Numbered from the stretch's first letter, positions 9,607 through 21,178 are shown. The stretch is 46,223 nt of DNA from Prasinococcaceae sp. CCMP 1430 (GCA_013416795.1 RQSC01000011.1:202928-249150), one strand, 5' to 3'. Numbers and translations: made by a program. Notes: a model not told the origin generated them from the letters alone.

Positions 9607-9834
9607 ACGGGTGCGCGGCTGCTTCAAGAGCAAGCGCCAAGAGCAAAGCCTCGCTCCTGCCATGCGGTGCTGTGCCTGCGTCCGCGAGCTGTGATCCATC
9701 CATCGACACTCGCGCTGCGCGCCGCCGCGTCTGGCGTGCTCCCTTGCTTGCGAGACGGGCGGCGCTCCACGTGCGAGGCGTGGTGGTGCCGGCGGCTGCG
9801 GCCGAGCCCGAGCCCGCGTGTGTCGCATGTCGAT

Positions 9835-9854
9835 ACACACACACACACACGCAC

Positions 9855-9907
<53 letters not shown>

Positions 9908-9935
9908 CGAGCACACACACACACACACGCACACA
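9835..9935. repeat. Compound (AC)n-(GT)n-(AC)n microsatellite
   Basis: An AC tract (about 9835-9853) is followed by about 52 nt of GT and then another AC tract (about 9910-9934). The arms are mutually complementary, so hairpins or a cruciform are possible. The purine-pyrimidine alternation also favours Z-DNA. Confidence 0.9.
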
Positions 9936-10875
9936 AACATTCGCTTCGCTTCACTGCCTGCCGGTGGCGGTGGGGGTGGTGCGCTTGCATGCGCGCGCTC
10001 ATGCGAGCGCGAAAGCGCCGGCGCGCCGCGTGCGCGCGAGCGCGCTCATCGAAACGCACTGACCGCCTGCATTGACACCCACACCGCAGGTCACCGGATC
10101 ACCCCACTCCGACTGGCCTTTTCGCCGCGGCCAGTGACGGGAGGATTGATTGAACGAAACGGGGCTCACCGCAGGGCGGATGACGGGGATTCGGATTCGG
10201 GTCTGTGCTTCGGCTCACTGCCCGAGGATGACCGGGATGGCGTATTGGGTTTTTCTGGGGGAGCTCGCGCGCGGCGCGCGGCGCTGCCGCCTGCACCGCG
10301 GCAGCCGAGGGGGACGGGAGGAGGGGAGGGGCTTCTTCCCCTCGGCCTGATTCTCACGCGCGCGCGCACGCGCGCAAGTGCTGGGTCGGCGTTCGTTCCC
10401 CTCGCCCTCTACGCCCACCCACCGGGGGGCCACAGCGCGCGCGCGCGCGCGCCGGGCGCGCCGGCGCACGCGCCGGGCCGGCCGCCGCTCTGCGCGCGCG
10501 CGCGCCAGCTAGCTGGGAGGGAGGAGGGGGCGCGGCGCGAGGGCGCGCTCGCCCCAGGTTGCTGGCTGGCGCCCTCGTCCGCCGAGGGTGAATGTGCACC
10601 AACTCGTCGACGGACGCCCCCGTGCTGCCCGCTCAAACCGGTGGCACGAAGACGATATCGGGCGGCGCCGCGAGGGCGGTGTTGAAGTGGCTGCACGCTG
10701 CCGCGGCGGGCGCGGACGCGGCGAGTGCCGGCGACGCCGGCGCGGCGTCACGTCGCCCGCGGCGCGCACGGCGCCGCCCGGCACGCGGCCGATGTCCTCG
10801 CGATGGTGGCAGAACGCGCGCCGACATCGCAGGACGGGCAGTGCCCCCGGCGCAACCGAGGGGGGCGCTCCAGGC

Positions 10876-12162
10876 ATGATGAATGGCAGCGCCAGCAGAG
10901 AAAGGCCGCTCGCCGGGGGGGCTCTGCAGCGGCTGGGAGGCGCCCTCATGTTGCCCGCCAGGCGCCACTCCACCGTTCGCGCGAGGCGCAATACCTTACG
11001 CCTATGCGCGTGCGTGCTGCTCTCGCTGTTCGTCCTATACCACAATCGGTTTCTGTTCTTCTCGAACGGCTCGATGGGCAACCGGCATGACTGGTACACC
11101 CTCGCGCGGCAGCGCCACACGCTGCGCGTGCTGGGTGCCACGCTGATGGACTCGGATGCCGCGCGCCTCCGCTCTGACTTCGGCGCATCGGCCGCGCCGC
11201 CCGAGGGCTTCGACGCGCACAAGCACGCGTGGGCGGTGACCATTGGCACGGCGACCTACGACAAGCGCGCCGTGCAGGCCACGCTGGCCTCCATCGCGGC
11301 GCACTCGGTCGTGCGCAACGTGATAGTGATGTACGCCGACAACATCCCGCGCGAGCGCGTCGAGGCCATGCTCACGCCAGAGCTTCGCCGCTGCCTGCAG
11401 CTCGAGCTCGTGGCGGCGGATCCGCTGGCCTGCCCCAACGCCGACGCGTGGCACACGTGGCGCTATCATGGCACCTACATGCGCTTCAATCTCTGGGGGC
11501 TGACGCACTTTGAGCGCATCGTGTACGTCGACCTGGACTTCATCGTGCTCGACCGCCGCTTTGACAACCTCTTCTGGTACCGCATGCCGAAGGATGCGCT
11601 CATCGGTGCCGCGCCTTACAGCTCGGGGTTGTGCTACTCGGGTGACGCTCCCACCACCTTCAGCCTGGGGCGGCCGTGGTGCCCGTTCGCGAGCGCGATG
11701 GATGACGGGCTGTTCAACGCAGGAATGATGGTGCTCAAGCCCGATGAGGCCACCGCGCAGGGCCTGCTGGCGATGCATGCCCGGACGCAGCTCGAGGCGC
11801 GCAACTGGCTGACGGGGAGGCGCTTCTGCGTGACGAGCCAACCGGTACTGCAGCACTACTTCGTGTGGCTCAAGCGGGGCGCGGTGGACTATCTGCCGGT
11901 CGCCTTCAACTTTTGGCCCAAGGCGGGCGCGCACCTGCCCGACACGAGATTCGGGGCGCACTTCGTTGGCGAGAAGAAATTCAAGCCGTGGGCGCTTGAC
12001 AGGCGTAAGGCGCTGGCCACGTCCACTTCCCACGCGGAGTGGTGGGGCGACCTCGACCGCGCAGGCCAAAGTGGGCAGGCATGTGCCGCCAACGAGAGCG
12101 CAGCAGCGCTCGGCTTCCGCCCGCTGCACGTTGCTCAGCCCTCTCGCGCGGATGGTCACTGA
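10876..12162 (+). CDS. Glycosyltransferase family 8 (glycogenin-like), type II membrane protein
   Basis: 428 aa from the ATG at 10876; in-frame alternatives are 10792 (longer) and 10948 (shorter). After a basic leader, one hydrophobic segment (RLCACVLLSLFVLYH) acts as a signal anchor typical of Golgi type II transferases. The catalytic domain follows. WAVTIGTATYDKRAVQATLAS is the nucleotide-sugar-binding start, and YVDLDFIVLDRRFDNLF contains the metal-binding DxD motif (DLD). LFNAGMMVLKP and HFVGEKKFKPW correspond to conserved GT8 blocks near the end. The donor sugar and acceptor cannot be told from sequence; glycogenin/GUX-like enzymes use UDP-glucose or UDP-glucuronate. There is no intron. 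It is convergent with the cyclin-like gene. Confidence 0.85.
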   Translation: MMNGSASRERPLAGGALQRLGGALMLPARRHSTVRARRNTLRLCACVLLSLFVLYHNRFLFFSNGSMGNRHDWYTLARQRHTLRVLGATLMDSDAARLRSDFGASAAPPEGFDAHKHAWAVTIGTATYDKRAVQATLASIAAHSVVRNVIVMYADNIPRERVEAMLTPELRRCLQLELVAADPLACPNADAWHTWRYHGTYMRFNLWGLTHFERIVYVDLDFIVLDRRFDNLFWYRMPKDALIGAAPYSSGLCYSGDAPTTFSLGRPWCPFASAMDDGLFNAGMMVLKPDEATAQGLLAMHARTQLEARNWLTGRRFCVTSQPVLQHYFVWLKRGAVDYLPVAFNFWPKAGAHLPDTRFGAHFVGEKKFKPWALDRRKALATSTSHAEWWGDLDRAGQSGQACAANESAAALGFRPLHVAQPSRADGH

Positions 12163-12748
12163 CGAGTGTGCTCCAAGAGCGAGCGCCCCGCCCTCCGTGC
12201 GCGCCGCCTCATCCATCTAACGGCTGGAGCGACCGCCGCTGCAGCACGTGGCCGCTCGCTTGCGCCACGAGCGCGCGCGAGCGAGGTAACACTTCTCTCT
12301 CCGGTCGCGCCGTCCTGCCTGCCGCGCAGATGTCGGTGCTAGTGCTCCACAGTCAGTCGCTCGCTCGCGTGCGCGCCGCGCGCGCATCGACACGTGTGGC
12401 TGGTGAAGGATCGTTTTTAGGTGGCCAAAAGGTCAAAACGAGACTCTCTGTTGCAGGACTCTGGTGCCTGCCCGGGCCACCGAATGTGTCGGTGCCGTCC
12501 ACCTCTCGGGCCGCGAAAGACATTGCTTGAAAATTTTGTCGTGACCCGCTCTTGTGCTGCTGTCACGCAGGCCGCCGGGGCAGCTCTGTTGGGGTGCTGA
12601 TACCACACCTGCGGTATCTAGCTCTGTACGTCGGTAGTAAAGGAAGAAGTTGGTGGGTTCGTTCGTTTGTCGTGTGCAGGTGCGCTTGTGGCGGCACGCT
12701 CGGCATAGGTCGGCTACTGCGGTGCCTTCCCTCGTGTTTTCATCGTCA
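12163..12748. other. Convergent intergenic region, no gene seen
   Basis: 586 nt between the stop codons of the GT8 (+) and cyclin-like (-) genes, slightly less GC-rich than its surroundings. It presumably holds both 3' UTRs. I see no domain-bearing frame and no structured element. Confidence 0.55.
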
Positions 12749-14486
12749 TCAGTGTGTCGTGAGCTCCTCGTGGCAAACCAACACGCTGGGCGCTTTCGCA
12801 GAAGGACCGGCATGCCCAAACTCAGACTCGTTGCTGCCGACACGCTGCAGGCGCCACCTGCTCGAAGGAGTCGGAGATGCCAGTCGAGCAAGGGCGGGTG
12901 TAGGATGCGCGCAGTCGATGCTCACGTCATCGCGGTCGACATCCATCGGGGCCGACACGATCGGCGCCGCGGCCGCCCCCCCGTGACTGCGGCATCCATC
13001 GTCGGGAGTGATCGGAGAGAACTGCTGCGCCCGCATGCTCGGCCGGCGCTGGAGCTGTTGCTGCTGCTGCGTCGCGCCCGACCGATCGTCGACAATGGAC
13101 ATCGTCTCCGACTCGCCGACGCTGAGGCCCGGTGAGGTCAGCTGCTGCTTTTGGTCGGCAGCCGCGAGGTCGCTGGGCAGCCAGCCAGCTTGGCCGCCAG
13201 CCCGCGCCTGCTGCTCACGCTGTCGCTGCTCCGCTTGCAGCTGCTGCTGCCTTGTCCTGGCCTCCGCGGCCGCCTGGTTGCTCTCTTCTATCCACCCGCT
13301 ATGCATGACGCACATGGCGCGCCTGAGGGCGCGCACTGCGCGCTGGTCATCGACGCTGAGGTCAAGCAGTCGTCGCACGCGCTCCTCGGCGGTGGACACG
13401 AGCGGCCCACGGGGCGCGCCCGCGTCCTCGCTCAGCACGTGGACGATGCACGTGAGAGCCGCCGCTGCGCAGATGCGCGGCGCGACGAGGCGCGCGTTGT
13501 CGAAGGACATGGCCCCCAGGATCAAGTCATCGGCGGTGCCGAAGATCTGGTCCTGGTGAGACTCGTCCATTCCGTAGAGGCTCCACTGCGCCGACACCTC
13601 CGGCGATGCCTTCACGGCCAGGGCGAGCAGCATCGAGCGAAGCCCTAGATCCTGTCGCAGTGCGTCGACGAACATGAAGGGCGTCGGCGCGAGGGATTCA
13701 ACCTTCCATCCCACTGCGGCCAGCACCCGCCACTCCATTGCCGCAAGCTCCTTCCGCGTCGACACGCGCGCGGCGCTGCCTGCTTCCGCGCCACCCGGCG
13801 CCGACGCCCCGCTCGCCTCGACGGGCCACAAGACCGACGTCAGGAAGATCTCGCCATACAGCTGGCGCTCCTGCTTGGGGTCGTATTTTTGGTCGAGTGC
13901 CTTGAGCGACAGCGTGAGGCATGCCACAGCCGCCACGACGAGGGGGCGCGAGGTGGGCGCCGAGAGCAGGGAGCGCGTTCGATGGCGGTCGGCAAGCGAG
14001 GCCTCCAATCTCGAGGATTGCTGCACCTCGGCGGCGACGTACCGCTCGAGCAGCTGCGACGCGTGCCACGTCGCATCGCGCACCCACTCGCACCTTCGCT
14101 GGAGGTAGCCCATGCCCATCGCGAAGGCTGCTTGCGCCCCGAAATCAGTGATCCATCGCGAGGCCTCGTCGAGCCACGCGGCGGCCTCGGCGCGAGCAGC
14201 CGGCCAGTAGGTGCTCTCGCCCCAATCAACAGAGGCCGTGCTGTAAGCGCCGCCGTTGGTACCCCCTGCGCGTTCTGACTCGGCGCTCGCGCGCTTGGCC
14301 AGAAACGCCTCCTCGCTGGCGCGCAGCTCCGCCACCAGGGCTGGAACGCTCGCAGAGGCCCTGAATGTTGCCACCGCGCCTACGGAAGGGGGCGCCGGCG
14401 TCGGGGCGCGCGTCGGCATGCAGGCGGCGCCGAGTGGGACCAGGTTCTTGGGCGCGTACGCCTGAAGGTGCCCCCGCCCCTGCTGG

Positions 14487-14528
<42 letters not shown>

Positions 14529-14701
14529 GTGTGCGCTTCTTTCTGGTCAGGCCGCATCACCCTCGCGAGACATTGCTGCTGCTGCTGCTGCTGCTGGGAC
14601 CACGGCTTCGACTCCAAGGTGTGCGGCGGTCGCGGCTCCACTGCGGCCGCCGCCGAGAAGGCGCGGTCGGCCTCTTTTTGCGCGGCACATTGCCTCTGCA
14701 T
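12749..14701 (-). CDS. Cyclin-like protein with N-terminal polyglutamine tracts
   Basis: 650 aa from the first in-frame ATG at 14701; the frame is open a little further but only with a GTG. The N-terminus carries two polyQ tracts (8 and 13 Gln) encoded by CAG repeats. The central region looks like a cyclin box: WLDEASRWI, then ASQLLERYVAA, VVAAVACLTLSLKALDQKYD and, in the second half, TRKELAAMEWRVLAAVGWKV followed by TPFMFVDAL. This order (helices 1-5, then the mE..iL..L.wk.....P motif) is characteristic of cyclin N domains, so it probably activates a CDK or acts in transcription. The C-terminal 200 residues are Gln/Ser-rich and probably disordered, with several SP/TP sites (SPTPSS, FSPITP). 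No intron is present despite the length. The subfamily is not assignable. Confidence 0.7.
14491..14527. repeat. (CTG)n trinucleotide repeat, polyQ-coding on the minus strand
   Basis: About 12-13 uninterrupted CTG units, read as CAG by the cyclin-like gene and giving a 13-Gln tract. Confidence 0.95.
14574..14596. repeat. Second (CTG)n repeat, polyQ-coding on the minus strand
   Basis: About eight CTG units, coding for 8 consecutive Gln in the same protein, 46 nt from the larger tract. Confidence 0.95.
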
Positions 14702-15478
14702 CTCGTCTGCCTGCGTCACTTGCGTCTGTCTGAGCCCACCAGCGCGCTCGCTAGGGCTTTGTCTGACCCGGCCAACCCACCACCAGGTTTTTCCGCGGCG
14801 CTCTGCTGCGGCCCGCCCTTGGGAGCCGACCCGCCCTCCTCTGGCGCGCCCGGCGCCTCCCCCTTCTCACCCTCCGCAAGGAGGGTCCAGCCGAGGCCTT
14901 CCCTCGCCGCGAGGCTCTGCCTCCGCCCGCGGCGTCCGCGTCCGCGCCGGCCCCCGCCGCGCGCACGCGCGCGCGCGCGCGAAGTCTGGCAGTTTGTGCG
15001 CGCGCGCGCGCGCGCGCGCGGCCGCGCCCCGAAAAAAAAACCATTCGACATTTCCACTCCCAATCCGCAGTCACTTCGCATTTCGCCCGTTCGCGAATGC
15101 GAACACGCAACTCTTCCGCGCGGCCCCGCCGGCAGATCGTTTTTTCGGTTTGCGCGCGCGCGTCCCGTGCGATTCGGTACTCATCACCCAATCACGCCGG
15201 CAAATGAGCGCGCGCGGGCGCGCGCGCGCGCGCGCGCGCCGCGCCGCGGCCCCGGATCGGATTCCCCCTTGCAGGGGTGTTGACAGCCGCGCGGCGATGC
15301 ACAGCGAGGGCACACCATCGAGCGGGCGAGAGAGAGAGACACGGCTCCGGCCGGCTCGTGTCGACAATTCGATATCGATGACGCGCGTCGATATCGACTT
15401 GACACGCGCACGCACAGACGGCATGCCGCGCACACGCGCGTGCACACGCGCGTGTGGGCCCTCGAGCACACGCGCAAA

Positions 15479-15632
15479 CACGCGCACGCATGCACACACA
15501 CACACCGTCACACACACACAGGCATACACAGGCACACACAGGCACACACAGGCACACATACACACACACGCACACACACATGCACACGCACACACACACA
15601 CGCCCGCGCGCACGCACACACAACCGCAGTGC
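15479..15632. repeat. (CA)n microsatellite with GGCACACA sub-repeats
   Basis: About 150 nt of CA-rich repeat. It includes four spaced copies of an AGGCAYACAC unit between 15520 and 15560. Confidence 0.9.
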
Positions 15633-15766
15633 CATGCCACACGCGCACACACGTCCGCGTGCGCGCGCGCGCGCTCCCATGTGCCGCGCGTTCGACCTCC
15701 GATTCGAATCTCAATCCGACGTGCGCGCGCGGGCGGCCGCGCCGTGCCCCGCCGCCCGCCCGCGTG

Positions 15767-15835
15767 NNNNNNNNNNNNNNNNNNNNNNNNNNNNNNNNNN
15801 NNNNNNNNNNNNNNNNNNNNNNNNNNNNNNNNNNN
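15767..15835. other. Assembly gap (69 N)
   Basis: A run of N flanked by GC-only sequence. Confidence 1.
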
Positions 15836-16039
15836 GGGCGCGGCGGATCGGGCCGGGCCGCGCCGTGCGAGGCGCGGGCGCGCGGCCCTGGCCGGCGCTC
15901 TCGGTCTCGGTCTCGTCCTGGTTGACGCACAATGGACTGACTGTCGAAGGTCGACCTGAGGTTGCTACAGTACAAGCAGCACTAGTACTTCTATCATACT
16001 ATCCGTCCATCGCACCATGGTGGTCGACGAGCGCTAGAG

Positions 16040-16074
16040 CTAGCTAGAGAGAGTCATGGACTAGCTAGAGAGAG
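16040..16074. repeat. 14-bp direct repeat CTAGCTAGAGAGAG, two copies
   Basis: Perfect copies at 16040-16053 and 16061-16074, directly downstream of the sulfotransferase-like stop, probably in its 3' UTR. Confidence 0.85.
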
Positions 16075-16091
16075 CGGCTGGGCTGCAGGGG

Positions 16092-18129
16092 TTAGTTGGC
16101 GGCGACGACGCGCTCGAGCGCGCGGTCCTCGCGTAGCAGGTCCGCCCACAACGCCTTCTGATTCTTGCGGTAGAAGAGCGCGTTCACCAGGTCGAGCTCG
16201 CGCGTGGTGAACTTGCTGCGCATCGTGGCGCTGAAGGCGTCGCGCCGCGGGCCGCCCTGCCGACGCGTGTCCTCCGGCATCACTTCCTCCGCCATCGCGT
16301 CCTCTGCCATCTGATCCTCGGGCACCACGTCCTCTGGGGTCGCGCCGCGTGCGTGTTGGGCGACGCCGGCGCCACGTCCGCTGGCGGCTCGCTTGTTCTT
16401 GGCGCGCTGCCCCAGCGCGTGCGACAACGCGCCGGACGACCGTTTGTGAACGTCAGCCGCCTCCTCGTCGCCGACTCCTTTCTGCCCTTGCAGATTCCGC
16501 CCTCCCAACCGCGCGCCAGTGAGCTTCTGACCGGCGGGCACCGCCATCGCCTCGTCGAGGTGAAGCCACCGAAGCAGCAGCCGCGCCGTCCCTTCGATGT
16601 CGCTATAGTACGCCGTGTAATTGAGGCGCACCCACGAGGCAGGATCGAGCGCGGCCACGTGCGCGTTGGCGACGACGAGCTCGGTCTGTAGGGCAGTGAC
16701 CTGCTTGAGAAAGCCCTGAAAGGCTTGGCGCGAGCCCGAACGCCCCGTGGTCGATGCGACGCACTGGAGCGGATCGCGCCACAAGCTAATCACCTTGACC
16801 TTGCCCGGTTTGTACGTGCCCTCGACGGTGTGCGGCCGCTCGATAGCGTCGATTAATTCCAGGGTGTCAGGCGAGTTGCCGAAGGCGTGGAGGTGCTCCT
16901 CCCGCACTGAGGGCGAACGAATCCAGTCATTCGTTCTCTGAAAGTCTGCGGACGTACCGCCAATATCAAGAAAGCCACATGGGTATGAGCACGAGACCAT
17001 GTACACGACCTTGTTGCCTGATTCGCGGGCCTCGTGATCGACTTCCCTGATGGCGTACTCGAGCAACCTGCGGAAGCCGCGCGGGCCCGGCGCGAATGCC
17101 TGAATGTCCTCGTAGTCTTGCGGCACCCTCGTGGAGGGGCGTACCAACTGGTTTCGTACTGGTAGCGTCCCAAAGGGGGTCGTCACATTTTCGGTCACAG
17201 TCCACACGCCGCCCTGCGAGTGGGCGCGCGAGGGCGGAGCCAACCGCGGCGAGCGCATGCGCAGGAGCAGGCGCTTGCACTGTGAGTGCGACTCCATGCA
17301 CTGGGGACAGAGCGACGCACCGCCACGCAGCGTTCCGGCGTGCTGCGACATGGCGTGCGTGGTCGCACACGCCGGGGTGTCCCAACGGGGCACGCACGCG
17401 TGTTGCAGCACCTACGGCACGCGCTCGCGACCATGCGCACGAGTCAAGACACGCGCGAGCTACAGCATTGCGCACCTGGTACATGTCGTGATATGGATGC
17501 GACATGATGTAGTTCACCTTGGAGAGGAGGGACATCGTGGAATCAAGCACGCCACCGTCGACGAACTCGCGAAAAAGCGCCTCGACCATGTGGTGGCCCG
17601 AGCCCTCGATGCCCACCGTGAACACCCATGTGATGGTGTCATCGTCGCCACCGTCGTCGCTGCTGCCGCTGCCGCTACGCCAGCGCGCACGCGTGGCATC
17701 TGCCGGCGACGTGACGCCTGCGCCGCGGGCATCGCAGCCACGGGAGTCGCGGGCGCTACGCGCATCAGGGCGCAGCGGCGCAACAGACGGCGACAGCGTG
17801 TGCGTCGGTCGGTCGGCAACAAGGGAGGGTGGCGGGGGGAGGGGAGACGTGCCTCTAGGGTCAGCTGCAGCCGTGCACGCTCCTAGCTCGCGCATCGCGA
17901 CAGCGCGATTCGTGCCTCTGGCTGCCGCACGCACACGCGCGCCGCGAGGGCGGCGAGGGCGCACGCACAGTGCGCTCCAGCCGCCGCAGCCGCCCCCGCC
18001 CCCAGCCCGCCGCGCGCTGTGGCCCCGCGAGCGCACCGCACCCCGCGGTTCCCCGACCTCGGGCGCACGCCGACCGCGACCGACGCGCCGAGGTCCAACA
18101 AAACCCAACGAAAATGAAAAAGTTCGCAT
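16092..18129 (-). CDS. Sulfotransferase-like P-loop protein
   Basis: Two exons, 18129-17476 and 17213-16092 (591 aa), joined in phase 0 across a GTGCGC...CAG intron. The first exon ends with the nucleotide-binding motif VGIEGSGHHMVEALF, resembling the 5'-phosphosulfate loop of PAPS-dependent sulfotransferases. In exon 2, KVKVISLWRDPLQCVAST resembles the 3'-phosphate-binding motif (RDP followed by Ser). The domain is therefore probably a carbohydrate or protein sulfotransferase, but the family is divergent. ATG 18129 is the only upstream ATG before the next gene. A second in-frame ATG at 17895 gives a shorter N-terminus. The first 140 residues are Arg/Gly/Pro-rich and poorly predicted. A hydrophobic open frame just upstream (18180-18437) could have been a membrane anchor but has no ATG. 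The C-terminal region contains an acidic repeat (PEDVVPEDQMAEDAMAEE). Confidence 0.65.
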
Positions 18130-18492
18130 GGGAGATTGGAGTAGACCCTACCCAAAACACTGAGCTTCGAAGTGGTGGCGACCGTCCCGGAGCGAGGAGC
18201 GTCGGACGTGGACTGGGTGCCGACCGACCGACGGTGACGTCCTTCGACCTTCGGGACAACGGGCGGGTGGGCGACGAAGGGCCGCTTCGCGAAGGCCGGC
18301 CGCGCTCTGGCGGCGTTGGGGGGGGTGAACTGCGTCGGTACCAGGTACCACAGTAGCAATAACAGCGCGGCCGGTGAAGCAGACGTCGAAGCAGGCGCGG
18401 CAAGCCTAGCTAGGCGTATTCGGACGATGATTTGCACTCGATCGACACAGAGACGCCTGGCACTAATTAATGTACGTCACTCCTACAGCCGC

Positions 18493-21178
18493 TCAGTAGC
18501 CGCGCAGCTCGAAGCACGGCATGAGCTCGCTCTTGTCCATGACGCCCTCTTGAGCGAACGCCCGCTTGGCGTCCTCCACAAGCTCCTGCTCGAAGTCGGC
18601 AGTCGCAAACTTAAGCTCCGCCTTACGCTCGGCTGGCACGAACGCTGAAGCGAGGCGCAACGCCTGGCTCAGCCCGGTGATCGCCGCAGGCGAGTGTGGG
18701 TGATCGTAGAGCTCCCTGCGAAAGGTGCGCGCAGCCCTCACAAAGTCTGCAGACATGAGCTGCGCGGTCCCTAGGCAGAGTCGCATCGGGAGGTACTGTG
18801 CGCGATGCGGCGGTAGCCACGGCATGAATCGACGCGTTCATGCGTCGCGAAATGTCAGCCAGCCAGCACATCGACGCCACGCCATTCGATCGCTCTACTG
18901 GCACAATTTTGAGCATGTGACGCGGCAGCGCGCGGCAGCGACAGCACATGCTGAAGCTGCAGCCAAAACGCACCCATCGCTCTGGCTCCATGTATCCGAA
19001 CGCGTCCTGGATATCGACGGCCTCCTCCAGCAACGGCACTACTTCTCCCCAAGCGGTGCTGTTGAAGCCAGGAAGCTTCTGAGCAACCTTCTTGTACACT
19101 GCGGCAGAGACCGCAGCCGCATACGCGCTCGCCGTGTGTGATGTCGACTCGGAGGAAGTCGCCCCAACATCATCGTTGCCAGCCTCGGATTCATAGCTGC
19201 CCTGCCCGTCTTCCCGTGCCGCCGTCAGTGGTGCCGCGAGCAGGCCTCGCCGCAGCAGGAGCCGCCGCGTGCCATCGGTATTCTGTCCGGGGGTGCCTTG
19301 GGCACCATAATTACCATTGGCCTTCGCAGCCCTTGCGTCGGTTGCTGCCGTGAGAGCCTGCTGCTCGCGTTCCTTTCTCCGCAGGTCACTTCGCGCGATG
19401 TGCAGACGTGCACGCAAGGTGATCGAGGCGATCTTCGCAAGCTCGGGCGCGTGTGAGAAGAACGGCCCCGAACGCAGGAGTGCGCCCTCGACGTCCGTGC
19501 CTTCCATCATGGGGCCGTCTGCTGGCAGCTCACTCGCAGCACGCTCGACCTCGGCCAGGTGGCTGGCGGCCTCTTCAAGCTCACTTTCGTCTCGCTTCCC
19601 ACCCGTTGCGGCGAGGCCAGCAGCGTAGTGCCCGATCACGCGCGCGTACGGGTGCGCACCTGCGCCAGGCAGCGGTTCAGCTTTGATGACGTCCCACATG
19701 CCGAAGCGCGCCGCGACAAGCACGCGAGGGTATGGCCACAAGGCCTGTAGGATCTCCGCGAGCGGAAATTCGATTGCGACTGTCGGAACGCCCTGCTCGA
19801 TCACGGCTGGACGCCCCATGAGCATTCCTGCGGCAATCAGCACGGCAATTTGGTGGCCAGGCGCGTACGGCACCATGCACTGTGCGCGCATCTGGACGTC
19901 GAGTTTCATCGCTTCCTCATTGGCCTCGATTGCGCGCTTGTACTTCCCAGACCGTATGTAGATGTGGCTCGCCATGTGTACCAGGTGTGCCTGTTGTGGT
20001 GCAATGGACTCCATTGCATCGGCGGCGGCCACAGTACCTCCCTCGGGACCTCCTTGTGCGAGCTGCTCCTCCAAGTGTATTTTGAGGTGCATCGCGAGGG
20101 GATGCTCGCTGTCCAGAGCTAGCGCCCTGCTCACCTGTGCGCGTGCAAGCTGCGCCTCCGGCTTGAGCGAAGGGGCCACGCCACTGGCAAAGGTGAAGGC
20201 GGACGGGTTCGTCGTGTTTTGGTAGTAGCGCCACGAAACGTTCTGCAATAGGCTCTCGCCGTACAGCGACTGCGCGGTCGCGTCGGCGGAGAAGGTTTTC
20301 GCGAGTGAGCTCAACCCTTCGACCCACGCCCCTTCCCTCAGGTATGACGCCACGACCGCGCCGGCCGAAGATCCACTCGGGGGCTCCGTCGGTGTGTCGA
20401 CCGCGTCCGGATCGCGCGCTTGCGCTTCGTCCGGTCTCAAGTAGCGAGCGGCTATGGCCTTGGCATACGCGAGCTCCACATCCGTCCTGGCGAGTTTCAG
20501 TGCTCGCGCCGACATGGTCCGCGCCTTCCCTAGAACACTGAGCGTGGTGCCTCCATTCAGGTAGGGGCCCGTCGCGTACGCGACGCACCACGCGCACAGA
20601 GCGCAAGTGTCGTCCTCTTCGAGGGCGGCCTCGCAATTCCGCTGCGCCTCGGGCAGGTTGAAGCCAAAGCGCTGCAGGAGGCCTTGTTCGAAGAGCGCCT
20701 GCGCGTGCTCGTTCGTCGAAGCAGGTAGCCCCGAGATCCAAGGCATCTCGCCGGTGCCATATGCTCCCACGAGGTCGACGGGCATTGCACACTCACCGCC
20801 GTCGTCTTCGGCCGCACGGAGGCCCTCACCCTTGACGTCGGATGGCTTTGATTTTGGCGCAATGTTGACGTCCGTGTCCACGGGGCTAAATATGACCAGG
20901 CCGAGCGCGGCCAGGGCGACCAGGAGCGCCACAAGCGCAACAAGTGCGTTCGACAGGTGGCGATCGGTCACGCCGCTGCTGCCAGGACTCGGACCACCGC
21001 CCTCGCCGCTGGCCTCCCTGCCTTTGCTGGGGCCTGCCTGGGCGGGTGCATGTGCGTCGCCGCCGTCGCCGCCCGCGCCGGCCGCTCGCGACGCTCGCTT
21101 CCGCAGGCCGGTCGCGGCGTGCACCGAGACGGCGCCCGTCGCGGCCAGCAGTGCGAGGATCACGAGGAGGGTCATCAT
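18493..21178 (-). CDS. Membrane-anchored TPR-type repeat protein
   Basis: Two exons, 21178-18974 and 18795-18493 (835 aa). The GTGCGT donor and CACAG acceptor join in phase 0, restoring EPERW-YLPMRLCLGTAQL. The N-terminus has a hydrophobic signal or anchor (MMTLLVILALLAATGAV) and a second hydrophobic span at about residues 80-100 (ALVALVALLVALAALGL). The body matches large bacterial-type TPR proteins: NEHAQALFEQGLLQRFGFN, ALCAWCVAYATGP, HPLAMHLKIHLEE, HMASHIYIRSGKYKRAIEAN and PYAPGH. The final exon has the usual ending, MSADFVRAARTFRRELYDHP followed by LSQALRLA. These proteins are thought to be scaffolds; the function is unknown. The start at 21178 is the first ATG of a frame that is open slightly further. 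Confidence 0.8.

Larger units (their letters stand above)
9054..10875. other. Repeat-rich intergenic region upstream of elongase and GT8 genes
   Basis: About 1.8 kb between divergent starts. It contains two large GT/CA microsatellites, CG-dinucleotide runs (9160-9177, 9499-9511, 10436-10451 and 10494-10505) and a triple GCTCAGGGCC-like direct repeat at 9195-9222. Long open frames on both strands here are made of Arg/Ala/Pro or His-Thr/Val-Cys repeats and I do not accept them as genes. Confidence 0.6.
14702..16091. other. Low-complexity intergenic region with assembly gap
   Basis: About 1.4 kb lying between the 5' end of the cyclin-like gene and the 3' end of the sulfotransferase-like gene. 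It holds CG runs (14967-14980, 15000-15020 and 15220-15240), an A-run at 15030-15039, a long CA microsatellite and a gap. I see no credible coding sequence. Confidence 0.6.

Noticed and set aside
9199-10059. Several long frames over the GT/CA repeats (His-Thr or Val-Cys repeats)
   Set aside because: Dinucleotide repeats read open in all frames; no coding support.
18180-18437. Hydrophobic minus-strand frame that could be a membrane anchor for the sulfotransferase-like gene
   Set aside because: No ATG in the frame and no upstream room for another exon before the TPR gene's 3' end.
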